Part shown: piece after piece, positions 6,759-14,440 of the stretch
How positions within the stretch are numbered: the first letter of the stretch is position 1
Layout of the letters: the number at the start of each line of letters is the position of its first letter
DNA from: PBB1 sp031390425
Lineage (GTDB): Bacteria; Pseudomonadota; Gammaproteobacteria; Burkholderiales; Burkholderiaceae_C
Assembly (NCBI GenBank): GCA_031390425.1
Contig: JANMTL010000056.1
Coordinates: 1-14,440 of the forward strand
Reading direction: 5' to 3'
Length of the DNA: 14,440 nucleotides
Program-made: the position numbers and the translations under genes
The notes under the pieces: generated by a model
The model's database searches: none
The model's input: the letters and a program-made list of their open reading frames with translations, nothing else
What the model was told of the DNA's origin: nothing

Positions 6759-7236
6759 CAGGAACTTTGATCAGTGACCCTGCTCAGCTGCGTCGCGCAC
6801 CGCCTCCTCAACCCAACCTCGCCCCCGACTACAGGGGCGAGGGAGTGCGTATTCGCCCCCTTGCCCGCTTGCGGGAGAGGGTTGGGGTGAGGGTGGTGGC
6901 GAGGCTGAAACATGTGGCTGACAAACCCGGCAATTGTCGCGCCCTGCCGAGGTCTTTGAATACAGCCTCCGTACGCGAATGGGGCCGCACGGGCTACGCC
7001 TCCGAGACCGATCTCGACACGGCTTCGCCCCGTTGCCCGAGGCTTGCTCGCTGGCGGTCGGTGGGGATCGGTTGTGGAGCGGAGGTCGGCCCAGCGCAGC
7101 AGGCCTGGCGCTTGCACCCGATGTGTCGAACGCCCTGACCATCCTGCGCATCGACGTCGCCGATCGGCGGCTGGACGACCACTGGGTGGTGGTGCCCGAT
7201 GCTTTGGGATGAGAAGGCGTCGGCGCAGGCTCGGCC
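6759..7236. other. 478-base intergenic stretch without a convincing gene
   Basis: Apart from the palindromic repeat at 6806-6892, I see no gene I can support here. A plus-strand frame at 6934-7212 (92 codons, no ATG at its start) has a C-terminal part with G/C-rich third positions but no recognisable motif and no Shine-Dalgarno. It could be a decayed gene remnant. Confidence 0.5.
6806..6892. repeat. Composite palindromic intergenic repeat (dispersed type)
   Basis: Outer arms cctcaacccaac (6806-6817) and gttggggtgagg (6881-6892) pair with one mismatch. Inside are two perfect hairpins: ctcgcccc (6818-6825) with ggggcgag (6834-6841), and cccgc-tt-gcggg (6864-6875). Translated on the minus strand the right part reads HPHPNPLPQAGKG, a peptide often seen in spurious ORFs from a family of dispersed proteobacterial repeats (from memory). 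It lies directly upstream of folA. Confidence 0.65.
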
Positions 7237-7362
7237 TCAGCGATCGCTGGCTGTGTCTGCGTGATTGACCGCTTGGCCATGCGTTGGAACGGCGATCCAG
7301 ATTGGTGACACCACGACGATGAAGAAGATGACTTCAAGTGCATTTCGAACGTGCGGATTCAT
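7237..7362 (-). CDS. 41-residue single-pass membrane protein
   Basis: The ATG at 7362 is preceded by a strong AAGGA Shine-Dalgarno (7368-7372) at five-base spacing, which decides this start over upstream candidates. The product begins MNPHVRNALEVIFFIVVVSP, has one hydrophobic segment (about residues 8-26), and ends in a polar tail with two histidines. The family is unknown. It lies 145 bases downstream of, and on the same strand as, the Cys-rich exported protein gene, so they may share a transcript. Support comes from the ribosome binding site and the membrane segment only. Confidence 0.5.
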   Translation of the reverse strand: MNPHVRNALEVIFFIVVVSPIWIAVPTHGQAVNHADTASDR

Positions 7363-7507
7363 GTGTGTCCTTATGTCGAGCATGACGGTCTCCAGGGGGG
7401 GTGAATGAGCGGCCCGCGCGTCGGGTGCGGGATACACGGTCTGGGCTGGCGGCGGCTGGCATTGAAAGGGTCTCGCGGACGTGTGTTGCTGCCCAAGGTA
7501 GATGGCG

Positions 7508-7945
7508 TCAGCGGCGTGCCGTGATGGCTGCGAGCGAGGCCGACAGGGCCTCGATCAGGCACGCCATGAACGTTTCGATCGGCCCATCGCTGCAGGCGGG
7601 CAGTGCTTCGAGTTCGGCGTCGTGTTGGCGTCGGTCGTCGCCGTTGTAGGGCTCGCAGGGGATCGGGTTGACAGCGATGAAGCAGCGCTCGCAGTGCGAT
7701 CGCGCGTCGCCGCTCGTCGCGCCGCAGATCGCTTGCAGGTCGCGCTGACGCTCGCAGCGCGCGCGCTGCAGGCCGGGCGGCTCGCCACAAGGCGATTCGA
7801 AGTCGGGCGACGGACGCGCCATCACGTCGGGGCTGATCAACGCCACTGCGAGTGCGAGTCCCGACAGGATGCGCAGCGTCACGGAAAGACGTTCGTGGCT
7901 GGTGGCGATGCCGATCGTCGGCGTGTGGAATGTCTTGCGCAGCAC
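7508..7945 (-). CDS. Exported cysteine-rich protein of unknown function
   Basis: The GTG at 7945 is the preferred start, since tcct/AGGA (7953-7956) lies seven bases upstream. The frame could extend to 8041 but without a signal there. The 145-residue product has a basic N-region, a hydrophobic core LRILSGLALAVALI (24-37) and a likely cleavage after VMA (43), so it is exported. The mature part has eight cysteines (53, 64, 74, 85, 88, 97, 118, 129), an even number consistent with four disulfides, including a C-x-x-C at 85-88. It is rich in R, E and D. No family is recognised. A Fur-like box lies about 73-91 bases upstream. Confidence 0.65.
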   Translation of the reverse strand: MLRKTFHTPTIGIATSHERLSVTLRILSGLALAVALISPDVMARPSPDFESPCGEPPGLQRARCERQRDLQAICGATSGDARSHCERCFIAVNPIPCEPYNGDDRRQHDAELEALPACSDGPIETFMACLIEALSASLAAITARR

Positions 7946-8017
7946 AGTGGGTTCCTGAGGGGGAGCACGTGCTGGCGGGGGCTGGCGGGGATCACAGGGC
8001 ATCATGCTTTGCAATGT

Positions 8018-8036
8018 AATGCGAATCGTTCGTGTT
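8018..8036. promoter_or_regulatory. Candidate Fur box
   Basis: AATGCGAATCGTTCGTGTT is a 19-base imperfect palindrome (core cgaa-tcg-ttcg). It matches the classical Fur consensus at about 12 of 19 positions by my alignment, and it resembles known betaproteobacterial Fur sites. It lies upstream of the Cys-rich exported protein gene (minus strand) and just past the end of the gntR gene. It suggests iron-regulated expression of the Cys-rich protein; this is inference. Confidence 0.4.
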
Positions 8037-8114
8037 AACAAGCAAATCGAGCGCGGTGTGAACGAGCCGGGCCGAGGTGTCGTTCCCGGTCCGAGTCTCG
8101 TGCCGGGCGACCCG

Positions 8115-8831
8115 TCACGGCAGCGTCGCGGCTTCCTGGCCGTGCGCCATGTGCTGGCGCATCAGGTGTTGCGCTCGGGTCGCATCGCGTGCGGTGAGCG
8201 CGGCCATGATGGCGCGGTGTTCTTGCAGCGACGCGGCCAGTCGGCCGTCTTTCAACAACGAGTGATGGCGGTTCAGCTTCATCACCTGGCGCAGGTCCGC
8301 CACCATTTGATTGCGCCAGCGGCTGTCGGCAATCTCGAGCAGTCGGATGTGAATGCGTTCGTTGGCAGCGAAGAAGGCATCGGGGTCGCTCACTGCCGCT
8401 TCCAAGCGTGCATGCAGTGCGGCCAGCTCGGTCAATTGCGGATCGGTGGCCTGCGTTGCGACCACACCAATGGCGTCGCATTCCAGCAGCGACAGCAGGT
8501 GGAACACTTCGGACAGGTCGCGCTGCGACACCTCGGTGACGTAAGCGCCGCGACGCAGCTTCATCGTCACCAGGCCCTCGGCGGCCAGCACCTTCAAGGC
8601 CTCGCGCAGGGGCGTGCGGCTGGTGCCGTATTCGGCGGCGAGTGACTGTTCGTCGATCCAGCTTCCCGGCGCCAGCGTGTGCGCCATGATCTTCGAGCGC
8701 AGTCGCTCGGCCACCTGCTGATACAAGGCGGTCGACGGCAGGCGCGCGCGGGCAGCCACATCGGCACGGGTCGCAACGCGCTGAGAAGCAGCGGCAGAAG
8801 GCGATGTCTCCGGGGCGTCGAGCGAGCTCAT
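8115..8831 (-). CDS. GntR family (FadR/FCD) transcriptional regulator
   Basis: 238 residues. Residues ~33-100 form the GntR winged helix: LYQQVAERLRSKIMAHTLAPG, then SLAAEYGTSRTPLREALKVLAAEGLV (63-88) with the recognition helix at SRTPLREAL, and the wing RRGAYV (93-98). Residues ~104-232 form the all-helical FCD ligand domain with the likely metal-binding histidines H161 (NERIHIRLLE), H205 (SLQEHRAIM) and H222/H227 (AQHLMRQHM). Members bind acyl-CoAs or small carboxylates. It is divergent from the methylmalonyl-CoA mutase gene, so it most likely controls that operon through the 8942-8961 palindrome. The first 30 residues are a poorly conserved extension. The ATG at 8831 lacks a strong Shine-Dalgarno, so the true start could differ. 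Confidence 0.92.
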   Translation of the reverse strand: MSSLDAPETSPSAAASQRVATRADVAARARLPSTALYQQVAERLRSKIMAHTLAPGSWIDEQSLAAEYGTSRTPLREALKVLAAEGLVTMKLRRGAYVTEVSQRDLSEVFHLLSLLECDAIGVVATQATDPQLTELAALHARLEAAVSDPDAFFAANERIHIRLLEIADSRWRNQMVADLRQVMKLNRHHSLLKDGRLAASLQEHRAIMAALTARDATRAQHLMRQHMAHGQEAATLP

Positions 8832-8940
8832 GCTGAAGTACCGGGTGGGTGGTGCAACACGATGACAGTGCAGATGGATGGGGCGAATGCGAACTGGCTG
8901 ACGCTGAGGGAAAACGCTGGGGTAAGCTGCAACTTCTGTT

Positions 8941-8961
8941 TATAATTCAATTTTGAATTAT
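8941..8961 (+). promoter_or_regulatory. Divergent-promoter palindromic operator with TATAAT box
   Basis: ataattcaa (8942-8950), a central tt, and ttgaattat (8953-8961) form a perfect 20-bp palindrome, conspicuously AT-rich within a GC-rich window. A perfect -10 hexamer, TATAAT (8941-8946, plus strand), overlaps the left arm. No good -35 is visible at 17-18 bases, suggesting a weak or activator-dependent promoter. Binding by the divergent GntR protein would block the polymerase. The mutase ATG is 73 bases downstream. Confidence 0.65.
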
Positions 8962-9034
8962 GCATGATGCGCCGTGGCGAAGCCAAAGTTTGTGTGCTTA
9001 GCCAACCCGCCACACCACGCCGAACGGAGTCCCC

Positions 9035-11263
<2,229 letters not shown>

Positions 11264-11343
11264 GTCGGCATCTGATCCGAGGCGGAGCCGCGCAGCGCTC
11301 GATGGACTTAGCTGCCGCGGTCACCACCCCCTCCAGTGATACA

Positions 11344-11358
11344 GTATTCTTGTAATAC
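11344..11358. promoter_or_regulatory. Candidate antitoxin operator
   Basis: The inverted repeat gtatt-cttgt-aatac (arms 11344-11348 and 11354-11358) lies 17 bases before the antitoxin ATG, immediately upstream of its Shine-Dalgarno, in an AT-rich patch. RHH antitoxins usually repress their own operon at such sites. This is an inference from position and symmetry. Confidence 0.4.
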
Positions 11359-11375
11359 AACGCCAGGAGCGCATC

Positions 11376-11705
11376 ATGACCATTTCAGTTCGCATGGACA
11401 CATTGCTGGAGCGAGAGCTTGAATTGGTGGCCAAGCGTCGCGGCATCACCAAGTCGCAGTTCGTCATCGAGGCCGTGGAACGCGCACTGGGACACAAGGA
11501 CCCTTATCAGTTGTTGTTGCAGGCGAGAGAGCCCGTGGCTGTCTACGGTGAGGTAGCGACGCCTGCGGCTTCCGCCGCCACCGCAGGTGCGGGCATGAGC
11601 ACGGGCGAGCGGGTGCGGCAGAAGCTCAAAGCAAGGCAGGCCAACGCGAACGCTGATTGGCTTGCACAGCGCGACCCGTCTGCCTCGGCACCGAGCACAG
11701 ACTGA
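11376..11705 (+). CDS. Ribbon-helix-helix (CopG/VapB-like) antitoxin
   Basis: 109 residues. The N-terminus TISVRMDTLLERELELVAKRRGITKSQFVIEAVERAL is a typical ribbon-helix-helix: a beta strand at 2-7 that would contact DNA, then two helices (8-22, 25-40). An Ala-rich linker (61-74) leads to a basic C-terminal helix (77-97) that would bind and neutralise the toxin. The ATG at 11376 has an AGGAG Shine-Dalgarno (11365-11369) at six bases. The gene is followed 11 bases later by a PIN-domain toxin gene, the standard antitoxin-first order. An inverted repeat immediately upstream may be its own operator. It is longer than most VapB proteins. Confidence 0.85.
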   Translation: MTISVRMDTLLERELELVAKRRGITKSQFVIEAVERALGHKDPYQLLLQAREPVAVYGEVATPAASAATAGAGMSTGERVRQKLKARQANANADWLAQRDPSASAPSTD

Positions 11706-11716
11706 ACCGTTCTCCG

Positions 11717-12133
11717 ATGAAGATCGCCTTGCTGGATGCCGGACCGATGGTCGCGTTGTTTGACCCACGCGAGCCTTCTCATCGGCATTACGACGCGATG
11801 CTGGCGAACCGCTACAACCCATTGCGCTTGTACACCACCTGGCCGTGCGTGGTCGAAGCGAGTCACCTGCTTGAGCCCACGCAGCGCTTGCAAATGCTCA
11901 AGTGGGTGTCGCTCGGCGGCGTGCAGGTGTTCCCGTTCGACACCGACGATCTGGTCGAGATGACCGGCTGGATGCAGCGCTACACCGAGCCGCGCAAGAC
12001 CGAGATGGATTTCGCCGATGCGTCGTTGTATTGGCTCGCCAGCGAGACCGGCGTGAAGGCGATCCTCACCATCGACGTGAAGGATTTTTCGCGGTATCGC
12101 TTGCCCGACGGCAGCGCATTCGAGATTCACTGA
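11717..12133 (+). CDS. PIN-domain (VapC-like) toxin ribonuclease
   Basis: 138 residues from the ATG at 11717, the only sensible start after the antitoxin stop (11 bases away). A longer frame from 11657 overlaps the antitoxin. The PIN-domain acidic set is visible: D7 (ALLDAGPMVALFD), E47 (CVVEASHLL), D98/D101 (EMDFADASL) and D120 with D123 (TIDVKDFSRY). These residues coordinate Mg2+/Mn2+ for RNA cleavage in VapC family toxins. No Shine-Dalgarno is apparent, so translation is probably coupled to the antitoxin. The gene ends two bases before the meaB GTG, so it is physically in the mutase-meaB operon. The active site appears intact. Confidence 0.85.
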   Translation: MKIALLDAGPMVALFDPREPSHRHYDAMLANRYNPLRLYTTWPCVVEASHLLEPTQRLQMLKWVSLGGVQVFPFDTDDLVEMTGWMQRYTEPRKTEMDFADASLYWLASETGVKAILTIDVKDFSRYRLPDGSAFEIH

Positions 12134-12135
12134 CG

Positions 12136-13182
12136 GTGGATTGCGCGCCGCCTTGCAGCGACCTGCTCACGGCCTCCGGGCCTGCGCAGCGCCGCGCCAT
12201 CGCCAAGGCGATCACGCTGCTCGAATCGACCCGCGCCGATCACCGCGCGCAGGCCGACGACCTGCTGAACGCGCTGTTGCCGCACACCGGCCGGGCGCTG
12301 CGCCTCGGCATTTCTGGCGTGCCTGGCGTCGGCAAATCGACCTTTATCGAAGCGCTGGGCCTCGCCTTGATCGAGCGCGGGCATCGCGTGGCGGTGCTGG
12401 CGATCGATCCGTCATCGAGCATCAACGGAGGCTCGATCCTGGGCGACAAGACGCGCATGGAGCGGCTCTCGGTACACCCGCAGGCCTACATCCGGCCCAG
12501 CCCGGCGTCCGGCACGCTGGGCGGTGTCGCCGAGAAAACACGCGAGGCGATGCTGGTTTGCGAAGCGGCCGGATACGACGTGGTCATGGTCGAAACCGTC
12601 GGCGTCGGCCAGAGCGAGACCGCCGTCGCCGGCATGACCGACATGTTCGTGCTGCTGCAACTGCCGAATGCCGGCGACGACCTGCAGGCGATCAAGAAGG
12701 GCGTGATGGAGCTGGCCGACCTGGTGGTGATCAACAAGGCCGACATCGACCCGCTGGCCGCGTCGCGCGCCGAGTCTCAGATCGCCAGCGTGCTGCGCGT
12801 CTACCGCCCTCCCGGTTCGTTGAACGACCCCCACCACGCCGATGCCGCTGCGCACTGGTCGCCCTGCGTGATGCAGCTCAGCGCCTTGCGCGGCCAGGGC
12901 ATCGACACTTTCACCGCGCAGGTCGATCGTTTCCATGCGCTGCGGCGTGCCAGCGGCGAACTCGCGGCGCGCCGCCAGCAGCAGGCGATGGCCTGGATGT
13001 GGGACCTGATCCACGCACGCTTGCAGACCGACTTCAAGCAGCACCCGGCCGTGCGAGAGCGCTTGCCGCAGCTGCTGATCGACGTGCGCGATGCGCGCGT
13101 GGCGCCGTCGGTCGCGGCGCGTGCGCTGCTGGCCGCTTTCGAGGCGCCCTTCGCGACATCGACGCCCATCCCGAACACCTGA
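12136..13182 (+). CDS. meaB: MeaB, GTPase chaperone of methylmalonyl-CoA mutase
   Basis: 348 residues from the GTG at 12136, the first in-frame start after the toxin stop. The open frame runs further upstream, but that part overlaps the PIN gene. G-domain motifs are the Walker A loop GVPGVGKST (61-69, K67), IDPSSSINGGSILGDKTRM, ETVGVGQSE (153-161) at the switch region, and the guanine-specificity NKAD (200-203). The C-terminal helices form the dimerisation arm. MeaB (once called ArgK) gates cobalamin loading and protects the mutase from inactivation. It is normally adjacent to the mutase gene; here a toxin-antitoxin pair separates them by ~870 bases. pccB starts 40 bases downstream. Translation is likely coupled, because no strong Shine-Dalgarno is seen. 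Confidence 0.93.
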   Translation: MDCAPPCSDLLTASGPAQRRAIAKAITLLESTRADHRAQADDLLNALLPHTGRALRLGISGVPGVGKSTFIEALGLALIERGHRVAVLAIDPSSSINGGSILGDKTRMERLSVHPQAYIRPSPASGTLGGVAEKTREAMLVCEAAGYDVVMVETVGVGQSETAVAGMTDMFVLLQLPNAGDDLQAIKKGVMELADLVVINKADIDPLAASRAESQIASVLRVYRPPGSLNDPHHADAAAHWSPCVMQLSALRGQGIDTFTAQVDRFHALRRASGELAARRQQQAMAWMWDLIHARLQTDFKQHPAVRERLPQLLIDVRDARVAPSVAARALLAAFEAPFATSTPIPNT

Positions 13183-13222
13183 CGCAGGCCCGAACTGCAA
13201 CGCCCACGGAGCGAGACACACC

Positions 13223-14440
13223 ATGCACGACATCATCGAACAGCTCGACGCCAAACGCGCCCTGGCGCGGCTCGGCGGCGGCGAAAAGCGCATCGCCGCA
13301 CAACACAAGAAAGGCAAGTTGACCGCGCGCGAACGCATCGAACTGCTGCTCGATGCAGGCACTTTCGAGGAATGGGATATGTTCGTAGAGCATCGGTGCG
13401 CCGACTTCGGCATGCCCGACAACAAGATCCCCGGCGACGGCGTGATCACCGGCTACGGCATGATCAACGGACGCCTCGTCTTCGTCTACAGCCAGGACTT
13501 CACCGTCTTCGGCGGCGCATTGAGTGAAGCCCACGCCGAGAAGATCTGCAAGGTGATGGACCAGGCGATGAAGGTCGGCGCGCCGGTGATCGGGCTCAAC
13601 GATTCGGGCGGCGCGCGCATCCAGGAAGGCGTGGCCTCACTCGGCGGCTATGCCGAAGTGTTCAAGCGCAACGTGATGGCCTCGGGCGTGGTGCCGCAGG
13701 TCAGCATGATCATGGGCCCGTGTGCCGGCGGCGCGGTGTACTCGCCCGCGATGACCGACTTCATCTTCATGGTGAAAGACAGCAGCTACATGTTCGTCAC
13801 CGGCCCCGAGGTGGTGAAGACGGTGACGCATGAAGAAGTGTCCGCCGAAGACCTGGGCGGTGCGATGACGCACACCACCAAGAGCGGCGTCGCCGACCTG
13901 GCCTTCGAGAACGATGTCGAAGCGCTGCTGATGCTGCGGCGCTTTTTCAACTACATCCCCACCAACAACCGCGAGAAAGCCCCGGTGCGGCCCAGCAACG
14001 ATCCGGCCGACCGATTGGACTGGTCGCTCGACACGCTGGTGCCCGACAACCCGAACAAGCCCTACGACATGAAGGAGCTGATCGCCAAGACCGCCGACGA
14101 TGGCGAGTTCTTCGAACTGCAGTCCGACTACGCGAAGAACATCATCATCGGTTTTTGCCGCATGGAAGGCCAGGCGGTCGGCGTGGTCGCGAACCAGCCG
14201 CTGGTGCTGGCCGGTTGCCTCGACATCAAGAGCAGCATCAAGGCGGCACGCTTCGTGCGCTTTTGCGATGCGTTCAACATCCCGGTGCTGACCTATGTCG
14301 ACGTGGCGGGGGTCCATCCCCGCCCCCCCCCAAAGTACGGGCGCCAAAAAAAACACCGCCCCCACCAACGGGAAGCCGAACCCCAAAGGACCCGGCCGAA
14401 GAAAACCGGGATCACCCCCACCGCCAACCCCGGCGCCGAC
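13223..14440 (+). CDS. pccB: Propionyl-CoA carboxylase beta chain, partial, 3' end corrupted
   Basis: The ATG at 13223, with GGAG at 13208-13211, opens a carboxyltransferase subunit of the ~510-residue family. It transfers CO2 from carboxybiotin to propionyl-CoA, giving methylmalonyl-CoA. Motifs are KLTARERIELLLD (32-44), QDFTVFGGALSEAHAEKI (91-108), the oxyanion loop DSGGARIQEG (127-136), GPCAGGAVYSPAMTD (166-179) and LTYVDV (356-361). From base 14306 the expected continuation (PGF-x-PG-x-x-QE-Y-GG) is garbled into a C/A-rich run that stays in frame and still shows scattered matches (Y, G, K-H, E-A). This suggests low-quality end sequence, not a real C-terminus. The remaining ~100 codons and pccA are outside the window. 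Confidence 0.93.
   Translation, partial: MHDIIEQLDAKRALARLGGGEKRIAAQHKKGKLTARERIELLLDAGTFEEWDMFVEHRCADFGMPDNKIPGDGVITGYGMINGRLVFVYSQDFTVFGGALSEAHAEKICKVMDQAMKVGAPVIGLNDSGGARIQEGVASLGGYAEVFKRNVMASGVVPQVSMIMGPCAGGAVYSPAMTDFIFMVKDSSYMFVTGPEVVKTVTHEEVSAEDLGGAMTHTTKSGVADLAFENDVEALLMLRRFFNYIPTNNREKAPVRPSNDPADRLDWSLDTLVPDNPNKPYDMKELIAKTADDGEFFELQSDYAKNIIIGFCRMEGQAVGVVANQPLVLAGCLDIKSSIKAARFVRFCDAFNIPVLTYVDVAGVHPRPPPKYGRQKKHRPHQREAEPQRTRPKKTGITPTANPGAD
14306..14440. other. Degraded-quality sequence at the contig end
   Basis: Runs of C and A (for example ten or more C near 14320-14331 and eight A near 14346-14353) replace the expected pccB codons. The reading frame stays roughly aligned to the family pattern with about one codon lost. 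This looks like basecalling or consensus error at a read end, so bases here should not be trusted. Confidence 0.85.

Noticed and set aside
6758..7117. 119-codon minus-strand frame upstream of folA
   Set aside because: It contains the HPHPNPLPQAG peptide that arises from a dispersed palindromic repeat, so it is a spurious ORF.
6934..7212. 92-codon plus-strand frame in the folA upstream gap
   Set aside because: It has no ATG or Shine-Dalgarno at its start, no motif, and mixed codon quality in the first half; it may be a remnant but cannot be supported.
13637..14386. 249-codon minus-strand ORF at the right end
   Set aside because: It is antisense to pccB and runs into the corrupted contig end.

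Overview
The window looks like a draft contig from a GC-rich betaproteobacterium, most likely Burkholderiales. The evidence is the strong G/C bias at third codon positions, the tandem DUF4148 proteins (a family typical of that order), and a GntR regulator / single-chain methylmalonyl-CoA mutase / MeaB / propionyl-CoA carboxylase beta cluster. Genus cannot be fixed from the sequence alone.

Layout. 1-109 is a large inverted repeat at the contig edge. 137-1076 (minus) holds a lipoprotein and a doubtful small ORF. 1315-2274 (plus) is a protein with two GAF-like units. A 7-bp hairpin and a perfect 18-bp hairpin separate it from a convergent small exported protein (2418-2861, minus). 3138-4011 (plus) holds two tandem DUF4148 exported proteins. 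4112-5113 is a nearly complete periplasmic sulfate-binding protein gene (sbp) that runs head-on into the first 85 codons of a CysB-type LysR regulator on the other strand. 5554-6758 (minus) is a folA-VIT family transporter pair. 6759-7236 has no convincing gene but carries a palindromic repeat of the kind that is often multicopy. 7237-7945 (minus) has a 41-residue membrane protein and an eight-cysteine exported protein with a Fur-like box upstream. 8115-14440 is the propionate/methylmalonyl-CoA region: divergent gntR (minus), then mutase, an RHH/PIN toxin-antitoxin pair, meaB and a partial pccB (all plus).

How the genes work together. PccB is the carboxyltransferase subunit that makes methylmalonyl-CoA from propionyl-CoA. 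The B12-dependent mutase interconverts methylmalonyl-CoA and succinyl-CoA, and MeaB is the GTPase that protects and reloads the mutase. The GntR/FCD protein is the obvious local regulator. A perfect 20-bp AT-rich palindrome overlapping a TATAAT box in the divergent promoter region is its best candidate operator. The toxin-antitoxin pair sits between the mutase and its chaperone and has its own upstream inverted repeat and ribosome binding site.

Quality warnings. The last ~135 bases (14306-14440) are a degraded copy of pccB. The sbp/cysB junction has a 9-bp inverted microhomology typical of chimeras or a rearrangement. The left end stops inside an inverted repeat. I found no clearly new multi-gene system. 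The most interesting biological signals are the palindromic operator, the embedded toxin-antitoxin module, and the Fur-box / Cys-rich exported protein / small membrane protein group.
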